A stretch of 64,000 bases of DNA. It comes from Tilletiaria anomala UBC 951. Lineage: Eukaryota > Basidiomycota > Exobasidiomycetes > Georgefischeriales > Tilletiariaceae. Below are positions 23,294 to 34,806 of this stretch, piece after piece (positions within the stretch are counted from its first letter, which is position 1; each line of letters starts with the position of its first letter). The translations under genes were made by a program, and so were the position numbers. The stretch covers positions 62,001 through 126,000 of the forward strand of contig NW_013547018.1 of assembly GCF_000711695.1 (NCBI RefSeq). Direction: 5' to 3'. The notes below the pieces were generated by a model, which searched no databases, was not told where the DNA came from, and worked only from the letters and a program-made list of their open reading frames with translations.

Positions 23294-25714
23294 TCATTGT
23301 CCGGGAAGCAGAAGATAGTTGTGAGCATGCGCTTGTTGTATATGATTACGCACATCACTCTGCTGATTCTGCTCAGGCCGAGCTGCGGGTGCTGGTGCCG
23401 GATGGTGGGCACCCGGGCCAGATGCTGAGTAGCCGGCGCCGTTCCCATTTAGCATCGCCAGTAGCACATCAGGGCGCTGGGGCTGGCTAGGGGGCATCAG
23501 AGGATGCTGTTGCTGTTGCAAGGGAGGTGGCATATGCATGGGGTCTGGAGAATGTGCCCCAGCTGCTGCGCGGCCCTGAAGGATTGCCAGCAGCCCTTGC
23601 GATGGATTCGTATCCGAGCCAGTGTGCTGCTGTTGCGGATACAAATGATGTGGATACGGATGCTGAGGCGGTGGTGCTTGGTGCACAATTGATGCTTGGC
23701 CATCGTTCAAATCCTGTGGAGACAGCGGCTGCTGATGCAGCCTGGAAGAACTTGAAAGCAAACTGAGCAATCCTTGCTCGTGGCTTTGTAATCCTTGAGA
23801 GGGGTCGTCAGACTGCCCAATGGGGGATGCTTGGTTGGAATGGGTTGATTGGTGATGATGTTGGGAAGGGTAGCCATATTGCCGCGGTGGCGAGGCTCGA
23901 GCAGGAGCGGCAGGCTGTTGCACTGTCGAGCCTATCAGTTGAGAGAGGAGTAAATTGCGCTGGGCTGCTCGTTCGCGCTCTGCTGGACATTGGCTTGCTT
24001 CATGGGCGCTTGCTTGGGACGAGGTGTGAAGCTGCACTTGAGAGTGAGCTGTGGCTGGAATGTCCAACTCGACCTTTGTGGGCGAAATGAGTTTGAGAAG
24101 CGCCTGTGCCTGTGTCGTCTTCTGCGCTTTTGGAGCTAACAAAGGCGAGTCTGCAGGCTGTGGCAATCTTGGAGGAAATTCGTGGCGCGCATCTGCATCT
24201 TGCCTTCGCCCTTGCGGCTGTTGCTCTTGGGACCGGTTGCTTTGCGCTGGCAGAGACAGCGGCCCGGCGTTGCCTGCGCCCGCGTGCAGCGCGGCAAGGA
24301 GTGCTCGCGCTCCGTCCTCCTGCTCTGCTGCCGCCGCAGATTGAAAATGCGCATGTGGGCGATTCGCAACAGCTGATGGCGAGTCAGAGGCCTGCGGAAC
24401 AGCACCTCGCAATAGTTCCAGCAGTTGTCGTCCGCGTGGAATTCCTTGCGCTTCGATCATGTGAGCACCTACGCCCGGTGTCGCCGGATGATCTTTTCGT
24501 AGAGGAATCCTTACCGCAGACTCTGTCACGGCTGGGATGGCACCCAATCCAAGTATCGACTTGAGCATGTCCGAAGCGTCGCCGTCTTGTGACGGCGCCG
24601 ACGCCGAAGCGTGCTGCTGTGTAGGCAGCGGCCCATTCCGTGCTAGTACGCCTGTATTTGCATTCTGCTTCTCAGCCGTAAATGTTGGAAAGAGGCTGCC
24701 TGCGTCAGGAAAATGAGACATCTCTGCAGGGGGCGGTAGACTGCTGCTCTTCTGGCCCTTTTGCAAAATTTCCGTCACGACGCGTTCCTCGTGCTTGCCC
24801 TTCGGCCTGCGCGGGTGCTTCTGCTTATTTTCTTGGATCCATGTTTTGAGGCCGCGTACGAATGGCGAGATCAAATAAAATTTGCTCGAGGACACACCGC
24901 CGCCATGTGCGCCAGACGACTTCCAAGTTGGGAGGTCAGTCAATTTGAACCACTGAATCTTGGATATTTCCTTTCGTGTCTGTGTCTTGAATTCAAAGTC
25001 CTCTGCGACGCCTGGTACAACGTAGAGGCGGATTTTCTGTTCGCGCATGGCGAGCTCGAGAAAGTCCGGGCTGTCGGATTCCAGTAATGCTCCACAATCG
25101 TACCCTGTCTCTTCAAACACTTCTCGCACCGCACAGTCGCGTTCCGATTCCCCTTGGTTGATCTTGCCCTTTGGAAAACCCCATGATGTTGATTTCCAGC
25201 CTCGTACTAGTAGACACTGCGTCCAGAGCGGCACTTAGCTTGCCTCAAATGGAACCAGGCTGTTGCTCTGCTGCCACTCACCTTGTCCCATTTTGCTGTG
25301 ATCAAGATCGCTCCGCACACCGGGACCCGAGACTTGTACTTGAGGAAGTTATCGAATGCGCCTTCCAAGTCATGTTCTCCCTTGTGCCCAGAAATATGCT
25401 GACGAATCAGCGGCACCGTCAGTGAGGACGTGTGAAGAAGGTAAATGGAGAATTTTCGGAGCTTCAAGGAGGGTAAGGATGGGTTGAGTGGTCGCAAAAA
25501 ATCTTCGTAGAACCAGTGCCTGCGAACGTCGAACATTGAAGCGTAAGACAAAGTGGTCGCTTCCGAGAAGCCATTGACATTGAGATTGGCATGCTCACGC
25601 TTGCTCGCACTGAAAACATATTCGCTCGATGCTTGAAAGCTCTTCGGCAGGCAAGTTGACGATGAACCGTGACGAGAGGTCCTCGAGGGTTTCTGCGAAG
25701 GACAAGTCCGCCAT
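23294..25714 (-). CDS. DCP2: mRNA decapping enzyme Dcp2
   Basis: Removes the 5' cap (m7GDP) during mRNA decay, with Dcp1 in P-bodies. Exons 25599-25714, 25282-25519 and 23294-25216 give 758 residues. The N-terminal regulatory domain begins MADLSFAETLEDLSSRFIVN and contains HWFYEDFLRPLNPSLPSL. The catalytic domain has RGWKSTSWGFPKGK and a complete Nudix box (GKINQGE, then REVFEETG), followed by box B (SKFYLISPFVRGLKTWIQ). The last 450 residues are Gln/Pro/His/Ser-rich and disordered, with short leucine-containing motifs (LLSLLSSSS, LLAILQG, LLAMLNG) of the kind that bind Edc3 or Pat1 in yeast; that role is inference. The start ATG at 25714 matches the family N-terminus. Confidence 0.95.
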
Positions 25715-26396
25715 TTCGCCTTCGCGTTCCCGAATTTTCCGTAATCAGGTCCGCGGGTTGGAATGACGACGGCACCAATGCGAATGAAACGCACGGCCAG
25801 GTTGCCAGGGAAATTGCTTGCGAGGTTGGGGATCAAGTTCTTGGAGTGTCGTGGCTAATCGATTGCCGGCGGTCCGTGGGTCACTGTCTGGCCCAACAAA
25901 GTCCAGCTGCTTGTTCTGGGGGTCACGTCTTGCTACGTTTACTATGTCCGCAGAGAGTGATAGCGCACATTTGTTGGAGGGCCCGGTGGTTGGGAGAACT
26001 GAGATCGACACGTCCATGAAGTATGAAGCATGAAGTTGTGCAGGTCGCATGGAAGACGGATTGTGGCTGGATAATAGTACTCTACAGCCCGCCCGCATGC
26101 GTTGAGAAACGCGTGCGGCGCGAGTTGAAGATGAGTGGCTTCCAAAACCACACCATAAAAAACGATGGCATCCAACCAGACATGAAACCGGCTTCTTGAC
26201 GCCTGCACATCGCATCCTCACTACACTTCTCACTGATACACTCTAGGAGCCATCGTGCGCCATTGAGGACGCTTGAATACCCCCCGTTCTACATATCCTG
26301 AGCTCAAAGCTGTCGTTGCTTCGCGCCAGTGCGAGGACGTGCTAACAAGAAGACATTTGAGGAAGGGAGCTCTGTCTCTTCCACATACATCCAAAG
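25715..26396. promoter_or_regulatory. Divergent region between DCP2 and SF3B6
   Basis: 682 bp between outward start codons. No coding frame or RNA gene supported. Confidence 0.45.
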
Positions 26397-26962
26397 ATGG
26401 CCTCCGCGGCACAAGAGGGCCGCAATCAGTCACGGATCTTGTTTGTGAAGAACCTCAACTACAGCATTAAGGGTGAGTACCCATGCGCCAGGAACAGCTT
26501 ATTTTCTCGTCCAGCGTGAATGGTGGTTGCCATCTGCTGACCACTCATCGTGCCACAGGCGAAGACCTTTACGAGCTATTCGGGCGGTATGGTCCCATCC
26601 GGCAGATTCGGATAGGCGACGGGCCCAAGACGAAAGGAACAGCGTACGTCGCATTTGAAGAGATGAATGACGCAAAACAAGCGCTCGACCGATTAAACGG
26701 CTTCCATCTGCAAGAGCGATATATCGTTGGTAAGTCCTCCTTCCAGAAGCAGCGGGCTTATATCTTATTGCAAGATGTGCCTGCGCTGGACCTCTGGCGC
26801 TCAATCTGCTGACTCGTCTCTCCTGCTTGCCTGATACCGTGCGGAATGCTAGTGCTCTATCATATGCCACAAAAGCTAACAGCAAAAGCAGAGCTAGCGC
26901 GGAGAGAAGCTGAGCTTGAAGCTCTGAAGCAGGCGCACAACATCACTGATGATCAGCGGTAG
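26397..26962 (+). CDS. SF3B6: Splicing factor SF3b subunit p14 (SF3B6)
   Basis: RRM protein that contacts the branch-site adenosine within the U2 snRNP SF3b complex. Exons 26397-26472, 26559-26729 and 26853-26962 give 118 residues, the normal family length. RNP2 is ILFVKNLNY and RNP1 is KGTAYVAFEE. Family-specific features are YELFGRYGPIRQIRIG and the VVLYHMPQK strand after the RRM that packs against SF3B1. The gene is absent from Saccharomyces cerevisiae, consistent with an intron-rich genome like this one. Confidence 0.95.
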
Positions 26963-27128
26963 TCACCGTCAAACGATGCCAGATCGATTATCCATCACTC
27001 TCCCGTACTGTATTTCTATGCAAGTTTGTTTAATTTCGCAGCCCTTTTGCTGACCTAAACGTCCCAAAGCAAGCGAAGTTGCTCACAGCAAGAGGCTCCG
27101 AGGAGAGTGATGGAAGCAACGTTTACAG

Positions 27129-28257
27129 TCAAAACTCCTGCGCAATCGTTTCAAGGTCATCGGCATTGATCCAATCCCTTCCGACCTCGAGCATCGGCTG
27201 ATTCACGCGGCTTTTGGCCTACGTTGGCCATTCTGGCGTGCCCCAATACCGCGCCTTCATGCCAAGCTGATGCGCCTGCTCGATGGTTGCGCTCAGATTT
27301 TGCCTGACGGCGTCCTGCGCGTCTATCAGGTCCTTCCACTTCGGACTGAGCATCTCAAAGTCAACACTGGCGATCCCACAGCGTGCTATTGTAAGGATAC
27401 GCCGTCTCATCCTTCAGATTCACATATGCGGTCTGTTTCAAGCCGCTGAGCGGGAAGTCGAGGAAGTAGTCGCGCTCCAGCGGCGCGAGCTGGTCTTCCA
27501 GCGTGCCGCCCGTGACTATGATTGTGGCGGGGCCCAGGATTACATTGCCTTTCACTTAGCGCATCAGCCAGCCGAGCTCTCGAATAGGCTCGAGCTGCTT
27601 AACGACGAGTGGCCAGGTCTCGCTACCATCGTTCTTGATGTCCACAAGCACCTATATCAGTGCGGATGCTCCTACGCCGAGCGAGAAGTGGGCCGTCCTA
27701 GGCGTTTACGTGGGGCTGGAGGTCGACTACTGCAGGTCTTTGGCGAAGGGCACCTGAGACGGGTCAGCGTTGCTGTAATTTGCGTTGATCAGGTTCGCCT
27801 AATCCAAAGCGGCTAGGGTCGGAGCGACGGCGATGTTGTGGAAGATGCACTCCTTCGTCAAGGCAGATGTGTGGTTCCCACCATACAGCACACCTTGGTA
27901 TCCCCAGACATCAGGCTCGACGGAGATACTGCCGAGACTGAGTGCTTTGAACACCGGTGAATCTTACTACCATGGATTCGTAGGCCAAGCAAGTCACCAT
28001 TGGCGCTGCAGTCCACTGTAATGAGTCTGGAAGACGACGACATACGTAGTTGGTATCAGAGTGCGCGGGGCAGTGCGTAAGCCTCACGACTCCGGTCACC
28101 GGGGTAGCTCAAGACGAAGGCGCTTTTTTCTTCCAAAGAAGTTGGTATATGCCTGCTCTGTCGGTGCTGTCGAAGGAAGCTTAATGCCCTGGGCTCCATT
28201 GGCCTCAAAGCCAGCAAGCAGCAGGCTCGCAGTGACCATGTCCAGTGTAGCCTTCAT
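27129..28257 (-). pseudogene. Decayed AIM6-like secreted phosphodiesterase (PLC/GDPD fold)
   Basis: Relic of the fungal AIM6 family (PLC-like phosphodiesterase fold). The start ATG at 28257 leads into a signal peptide (MVTASLLLAGFEANGAQ). An HSDTNY segment corresponds to the HSHNDY motif and is followed by a probable intron. Later segments are SISVEPDVWGYQGVLYGG, VLVDIKNDGSETWPLVVKQL, RDYFLDFPLSGL, and near the end HQLGMKARYWGTPEWP and DWINADDLETIAQEF. At least five in-frame stops and one frame change (about 27360-27390) interrupt it, and I found no splicing that avoids them all. It is a host gene that has lost function. The stop at 27129-27131 is probably the original terminus. Confidence 0.75.
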
Positions 28258-29089
28258 GATGCCTATTCGGGACAGCGGTCAGACCGGAAAGCAGGATCAG
28301 GGCATATTTGTCGATCAAATGACGAGGGATGAGGGTGCGAATGCCAGCGGGCAACTAGTCGATTGTACCTATGTATGTGTTCCTTCGGCCAGCTACGGTA
28401 AGCTAGCGATCCCATCTATCTCAAGCGATGCTGCAGAAGGACGGCATATATATGCGTGCAGCCAACATGCCTCATCCGGATGTCGGGAAAACGGGTCTAT
28501 CCGCTGGGTTGTCTTGAGGATGACCCTTGAGTTTTAAAGGAGTGCAAGTACTGCGCAGACCTGAGTCGAAGCTTTATCGATTCCCTCCGCGGTCTTCATC
28601 AGCGTATGCATCTGGTCCCATAGTGGCTCACGGCCCACGCCAAGCACTCATCGCATGCGGTCTTTTACCATGACGACGGTAGAACTGTGCAAAAGCAGAC
28701 CTTCTGACTATATGGCTGTTATCAGCTCGGTTCGTGCACCTGATGGAGGACGCCTCCCAGGTATCTCCGCAAAATGAAGGTTAGCGAACACGTTCCCTTT
28801 TCTCCAAGCTTGTGTCTCCTTGTCTGCTGCTGCTTTTGTGACTTTTGTTGTCGCCCGTCGCAACCATGTAGCTCAATGGACAATTCTCAAGGCATCGGGA
28901 ACTTTCTGGCAGTGAAATGTTTGAGATGCCGAATAGTAGGTCCAAGCAAGTCGACCTTCCGAAGCTTTGGCCGAAAAATCACCATCAGACCTCGACAAGC
29001 TTCCTACTTTGCTCGATCTGCTGGTTTGGTGGACATCCACACAAGAGTATCTTCCCAACTAGCAAAGGAAGCGGAGAATTTTGACAAGG
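28258..29089. other. Intergenic upstream of the mitoribosomal protein gene
   Basis: 832 bp between the AIM6 relic and the next start codon. It should contain the promoter of the mitoribosomal gene. No coding similarity seen. Confidence 0.4.
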
Positions 29090-30327
29090 ATGTCCTGCAT
29101 CGCTAGCACAAGTCGCCAGCAGCTCGTTGGCCTTGCTTCTCGGAGCGCCAAACGCGGCGTTGCCGGCTGGTCACGAGACTTTTCCTCCGCCGCCGTTGCA
29201 GCGCCCGCTTCCACTTCTCACTCTTCATTGGGCTCGTCCTGTCTTCGATGCAGCCCAACACAGGCTTCTACTCCCCATACCTGGGGCTCCAGAAGGTCTT
29301 TGCACTCACTGCCCCCGCTGCCTCAGGCTATCGCAGATGAACAGACCGGTTGCAAGCCATTTTTGGGCCCAGTGGCTCTTCAGCTGATTGGCAACGTGTG
29401 GCATGGCGGTCTGCTCCAACGGTTAAACGATGAAGTCAGAGGTGAACATGAATCTCTCAGTTCTGCTTAACTCGAACTTACCAAGATATTGATGACTGCT
29501 GCTACCCCCTCACAGGTACATCTTTTGAGACCTCATCAGTCGTCGACACTGTGATTGCCACGTCGCAGGACCGCTCATTGATCCTGGCCTTCAACTTTGC
29601 ATCACAAGCCCTCAATAACGCCTTTTTTCTCAGCAACCTTGTGAGTAGACCTCTATTGCAACTACGACGTTGGAACCGGTGTAACTAAGCGCAAGTTGTG
29701 CCTCCTTAATAGCGTCCGGCAAATCCATCAAAACCATCTCCACTTCCACCCAAGTCACTCCTTTCGCGCATTGAGCAAGACTTCGACTCTCTCCCTGCAT
29801 TCAAGTCTGCTTTCAGCGCTGCGGCAATGGGAATGGTCTCCTCTGGCTGGGTTTGGCTCGTCCGTGACCAGACTGGACGCCTCGGAATCGTCCCAACGTT
29901 TGGCGCTGGCACTGTCCTCGTTCAAGATCGTCTGCAAATGGGCAGTGCAGACTTTCAGGCTAGTATCGAGGAGAGTGTGCGCAGGGCAAACAGCAAGAAT
30001 GAAGCATCTGCAGAGTCTGCATCGCAGTCGATTCAGCATCCTCAGCCCTCGTCTCCCTCTACTCCACAGTCCTCGTTCGTGCCGATCACTGGTGCTTCCA
30101 GCATCAGTCTCAAACTGAACAAGACAGACTTGCGCACTGATGGAGCGCGTGAGAAGTCCAAGATTGGAGAGCAACTGACGCCTTTGTTGTGCGTCAGCGT
30201 TCACGAACACTCCTGGTTACCAGACTATGGCATATGGGGTAAGGAGCCCTACTTGATGAACTTCTGGGAGTGCGTGGACTGGGAGAAGGTCGGCAAGGCT
30301 TATGATGTGTATGCAGGTAACAAGTAG
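29090..30327 (+). CDS. Superoxide-dismutase-fold mitochondrial ribosomal protein (mS42/Rsm26-like)
   Basis: Exons 29090-29441, 29516-29640 and 29713-30327 give 363 residues. The N-terminus is rich in Arg/Ser with FSSAA, suiting a mitochondrial presequence. The Fe/Mn-SOD fold is seen in ALNNAFFLSNL, FDSLPAFKSAFSAAAMGMVSSGWVWLVRD and the C-terminal VSVHEHSWLPDYGIWGKEPYLMNFWECVDWEKV. The metal-site signature of real SOD (D-x-W-E-H) reads S-V-H-E-H and the N-terminal HHxxHH ligands are not visible, so catalysis is unlikely. This pattern fits the SOD-derived small-subunit proteins mS42/mS43 of fungal mitoribosomes; choosing mS42 over mS43 is inference. Confidence 0.82.
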
Positions 30328-32379
30328 AGTGAATGGTCATATATTTCAGGAGGCTTTCGTTCGCATACATAGCATACAAGTGTGAGCGAGCGGAGCAAGG
30401 TGAAACAGCAAAATTATGGCATAACATTATAACTCTTGCTTAAGCACTTGGGGTCTCTGTCGTTGACGGCATTGCTGGGCTGTGAACGCTTTCAGATACC
30501 TCAATTTGACTTTGGACAGTGCCGCTCCGCGTGTGGCCCCAATTTTTGCCGTTGAGTGCGAGATATGTCAGGAAATATAGCCATACCACCACGTCACCTT
30601 CTTTCCGACACCTAGGGGCTGGTTTGGGAACAGTCTCTTAAACAGCTCACCACTCTTCCAAGCGTCCAGACTCTCTTTCCACTGCCTCACGCAAGCATCA
30701 TTTGCATCCGTCGCTGAGAAGCGGTCGTAGGTCGTTCCCACGCGCCGCGCTGAATTTCAGCGCCATCTGGATCACCTGCGCTGCGACTGTGAGCCCGCGT
30801 CGGCGGGAGAAGTGTTGCAGTACCTATCACGGAAGAGCCCAGGCCGTGGCGGACGCTAGCACTCGGCAAGTGGGCCGCCGAGGACGTTGATGGGCATTTC
30901 CATGCTGAAGAATGAGGGGTTGTCCGACCTCTGCGAGTCAGAGGCGTTGTGTTGCAGAGGCTCAGATGGATAGACAGATGCCAAGGGGGCGATGGGCAAA
31001 GCAGCAAACCATCAGAATGCTGCCGCTTCAAACCTTGAAAAAGCTGGCGAGATATTTTGACGGATTCATTCGAGGCGGTCAAAGCGAAAGCCACGGACTC
31101 CGTCCTTCAGCGAGAATTGAGTCAAGCAAGTGATTTGCTACCCCGCGTTGATGCCTCCAGGATATGTCCTAACAAGGACATACCAACGATGAACTACACG
31201 CCAACCCAACTGCTTAACGCTCATGATCTTCGCACTTCCACCGAATGTACGCAGGACTGCCGTGAGAGGCAGAGTTGGCTCTGGAGAAGACTCTCGGGAG
31301 GCGATATCGATGAATCCATACAGAGGTATAAATGATACAGGCGGCCCTTTGACCGTAAAGGTTCGCTCGGAAACTGGCTCCCTCATGCCGAAAGCCCAGA
31401 GTGTCCGAAAAGTCACTGTCTGGGCCGCAGGCCTAGCCGCTACAGAGGGTTTTGGGTCTCGGAACCTGTGCAGAAACTTGCTTTCCGGGCACCATAAACC
31501 ACCTGGTTCCTTCTCTGGAGGTATAGTGGGAGCAGATCCAACAGATTCTCCATCATTGTCGAGCATTAGTGATACGAGGGAAGTCGACAGTCGATTGTCG
31601 ATGGCCGATGTTCCGATGTTGGGGTCCGTGCCGCGGCAGAAATGAATGCATAATCACATCCATGTTCCTTGTCCGTGACATTTGTAGGTGGTTATGCACC
31701 AATGATTGCATTGTAAACCCAGGCAAGGGCAACTTGGGCAGGAGAGTCGACCGAACGTGTAAATCTGATCACCCCTTGAACATGCAAAGGTAAGAACGTA
31801 TGGACTCCAGTAGTTATCATTACTGCCGATCAACATTGCAGACCTCTCCGGCGGCTGGGCGCATTGATGATGGATGGCATTGAACAGAGAAGATAATTGA
31901 TGAGAGGCCTGCCTGTAAGGCTGAGACCGTGAGATCCCGAGAGAGGGAAGGAAACGCCGATAGCCGAAGCGAGTCGAGTTCAAGGCTCATAACACTCTCA
32001 AGACTTGTCCTTTATGAAATTGAATGAAGGGGTGGACTGCATACCCTGCCACAACTGCTCGTTATCGTTCAAGCCAAAATGGGTGATTCGGCATGCGGCC
32101 ACCGCATTCTGCACCGATTCATCCCACTCCAACTAGAACTTCATCGTCTCAATGTCCCTACCATAGATGACTGTGCATTTTGGACCGGCAGCAGTGACAA
32201 GCGGCGGATAAGAAGCCCTAGGTAGCTGAGTTCCGGCTAACCGTCCTTGACCGTCTGTGGGTCCTTAAAAATGTCGTGCAGCAATACTCGGCGCCATGGG
32301 TGCCAACAACACCATCCTATCTAAACCCTCAAATGCCAAGCCAAGGCAGGTTCAAAGGCAACGCCCCTGCTCGCTACAA
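30328..32379. other. Intergenic region containing a possible gene relic
   Basis: About 2 kb without an intact gene. The minus strand shows coding-like islands, listed separately. Plus-strand frames look like noise. Confidence 0.4.
30568..32264 (-). pseudogene. Unidentified decayed protein-coding relic
   Basis: Two islands on the minus strand read like real protein. One, at about 32060-32264, contains VTAAGPKCTVIYGRDIETM and CRITHFGLNDNEQLW, interrupted by a stop. The other, at about 30568-30730, reads SATDANDACVRQWKESLDA, WKSGELFKRLFPNQPLG, then KKVTWWYGYIS and a stop. Between them frames change often and no single frame persists. I cannot assign a family; part of the middle loosely recalls a glycoside hydrolase but is too weak to name. 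Treating both islands as one gene is inference. Confidence 0.3.
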
Positions 32380-33427
32380 TATATCAAACTACGCTTGTCT
32401 GTGACCATTGTACGGACTCTGATTCGGCCGCTCAGCAATTGAGATACTACTTCGAGCCACCACCACCACTTGGTACCGTGCGCGAGATCATTACCGTGCC
32501 CTTGCGACACAAGAATAGACGGATTAAATTGCACGTCTACAGGCCCGAACCATTGTATGATGGGAAGGACTACACTGTCTCCGTGAACTTCCACGGTAGC
32601 GGATTTGGTGCGTGTGACGTGATTCAAACCGAGGTCCTGCAATCCTTTCACACTTTTGAGCATACGCCTGCAAGCTCTCCAGTGCTCCCATGCCATGGTC
32701 AAGACTTTCATTTCTGCGCCCAACTCTGCTCGCGTCTCAATGTCGTAGTGCTGGACGCCGACTACCGCAATGCACCCGAAGACCCGTTCCCGGCGGCTGT
32801 TGAAGACGCCAATGATGTCGTACCGTTCGCCTTGCCTCCACTGGACTTTTCCCGCCTAACGCTGACTAGCTTTTCAGTCGGTGGCAACCTTGCGCTCGTC
32901 ACCGCGACGAGGCTGGGGCCGCAGCGCGTCGCTGCTGTATCCACCGACGTCATTGTCTTGCGATTCGAGCATGGCCAAGAACCCGCCAAACCCAACTTTC
33001 AGATACGGTATCAGATTGAGGAACGCAGTCACTCTCCTCTTCAGGGGATCATACATTGTCAAGGGTACGGATGATAGTCAGTCGGGCATAAGCCCTGTCA
33101 ATATGGAGCCTGACTGCTGGCCAAATTTGATTTTTTTTCCAATTGCTCGCTAGCAAACGTTCTCTCTCATGTCGAGTGTGTAACCCTCTTTCGTCCACAC
33201 AGGTGGTCCACATCATATGCGGCGATGGCGACATTCTGTGGGATGACAGTGACAAGCTCATCAACAAGCTCAAATCTGCGAACCATCCCGATGCGACCTT
33301 GAACACTGTCAAGCATGGCGGTCACGCTTTCGATAAGGCCCAGCGCAGTCCCGATGGCATCAAACCGCGCGACTATGCGTATGATGTCGTCTTTGCTGCT
33401 GTCGAGCGAGGGCACAACCATGCTTGA
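32380..33427 (+). pseudogene. HSL-family alpha/beta-hydrolase (esterase/lipase) pseudogene
   Basis: Clear similarity to fungal hormone-sensitive-lipase-type esterases. Order: LRYYFEPPPPLGTVREIITV; NFHGSGF (oxyanion loop; HGGG in many relatives); an intron at 32608-32682 (75 bp, stop-free) joining to VLPCHGQDFHFC; LDADYRNAPEDPFPAAVEDA; the nucleophile region SFSVGGNLAL; then in another frame LYPPTSLSCDS and NAVTLLFRGSY; finally VVHIICGDGDILWDDSDKL (catalytic Asp) and HGGHAFDKA (catalytic His). Defects are no start ATG in frame, a frame change near 32440, another near 32935-32945, and no usable donor before the last exon (acceptor CCACACAG near 33200). Decay looks recent because most residues are preserved. 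Confidence 0.75.
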
Positions 33428-33587
33428 GCTCTTGAGCGCGATAGATTGGAGATGAACCCCCGGATCTTGTGCTGGCACAGCAGGCAATACTTAGATTCAA
33501 TACTTGGAATGATATCTGTTTGCAAGTGATCGTACATGTAGTATACAGTTCTAGTAACGTTACACCTTCCACTGCATGCTGCGAAAA

Positions 33588-34806
33588 TTACTTCTTTTTC
33601 TTCTTTTGCTGGGTTGCATTCAGACGCTCTTTGCAATCATCACAATACCATGTCGGTGGAAGCGGCTTCGACACACCAACGCAACCAATGTGGAACCATT
33701 CGTACCTGCAATCTGCCCCATCACAGCCAATCATCTACAGAGGAGGGAACCGCGGTTAGCAATCTCGGTGATCAGGTACCAGCACGGGCGGTTGCAACGA
33801 CTCACCTCTCCGAAAGAGACCCTCTGGCAAAAGCAGTACGGCGTCTCGTCCTTCTCCTGCACTCCTGTCTCTAGAATCTCTTCCGGATCAGGAAGAGCCT
33901 CGATCTCAAGCTCGCCATCTGCGTCGAGATCGATCATATCGCGCTCAAGGCTGGGTCCGCGTGCGAGACTAGAGCTCGGCCTGGGAGGGCCTGGTTTGGG
34001 CATCGATTTGCGCGCGGTATTTTTGATGGAAGGAGATGTTCCACGAGCGCCTTGTAGCGATCCTGATAGAGCATCTGGAGTGCCCTGACGCCATCCTTTG
34101 GGGGTGGCGGTGCCGCTGGATGCCCGGGCTCCAAAAGTCACAGGTGAATTTGCGCCTGTCATCATCACGCTCGCCTTGCGTTCTACGAGAGCTTGGCGTC
34201 AGCTGCGGCCTGCTGTTCAGAAGGCAAACAAGGCAGCAAGCTCGTACTTACTGAGCGCAGGATCGCCATCCGCGTGTGCTTTGAGACCCGCCAATGAAGC
34301 TGGAAGCCCCGTCAGTGATGGCATCGGGGGCATAACGTCATTCGCTGAGAAGGATTCAAGCACGTGAGGTGCAATTTTGGTCATTTCGTCCTTGAGCCTG
34401 GTGGAATGTCGATGTACCTCTCTCCATAACTGTAGAGAAAGAGTAGCCTTCTGTTGGCTTAGCTCTTCAGCCCGATCGAAGTCCCCTTTGATCTTCTCCA
34501 ACAGCTTGTCCATCTTGATACGGTCCGCTTCAGGAAGAATAGCCCCCGGATTGGTCAACCCTGTGCCGCCTTTACTGAGCAAATCTCTGAGTTGCGATTG
34601 TCGATTCGCGATGCGAGGTAATAAGTCTGCGATGCAGTCTTCATGTCAGTGCTTGAATCAGGAGCAAACAACACATTTCTCTCACCTTGTACTTTAGACT
34701 CCTTATGCTCTATTTCCTTAATCATATGCCCAACCTCTTGAGGCAGATTGTCCAGCCCTGATATGAATTCCTGCGCTATGGCAGCAATCTCTGCTGGATC
34801 CTCCAT
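33588..34806 (-). CDS. ING-family PHD-finger protein (Yng2/Pho23-like)
   Basis: Reads H3K4 methylation and anchors a histone acetyltransferase (NuA4) or deacetylase (Rpd3L) complex. Exons 34686-34806, 34252-34626, 33806-34191 and 33588-33734 give 342 residues. The N-terminal ING helical domain starts FISGLDNLPQEVGHMIKEIE. The C-terminal PHD finger has the complete C4HC3 set: YCFCQRVSFGEMIGCDGADC, EWFHIGCVGV and WYCDDCKERL; the W in EWFHIGC is the typical aromatic-cage neighbour. It ends in a poly-lysine tail, which can bind phosphoinositides in some ING proteins. Two introns are short (59 and 60 bp). Assignment to Yng2 or Pho23 cannot be made from this sequence alone. Confidence 0.92.

Noticed and set aside
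31138-31566. Possible GH2 beta-glucuronidase fragment (FGMREPVSERTFTVKG-like stretch)
   Set aside because: Similarity is limited to a few residues, and neighbouring segments do not follow GH2 order; kept only as part of the unidentified relic.
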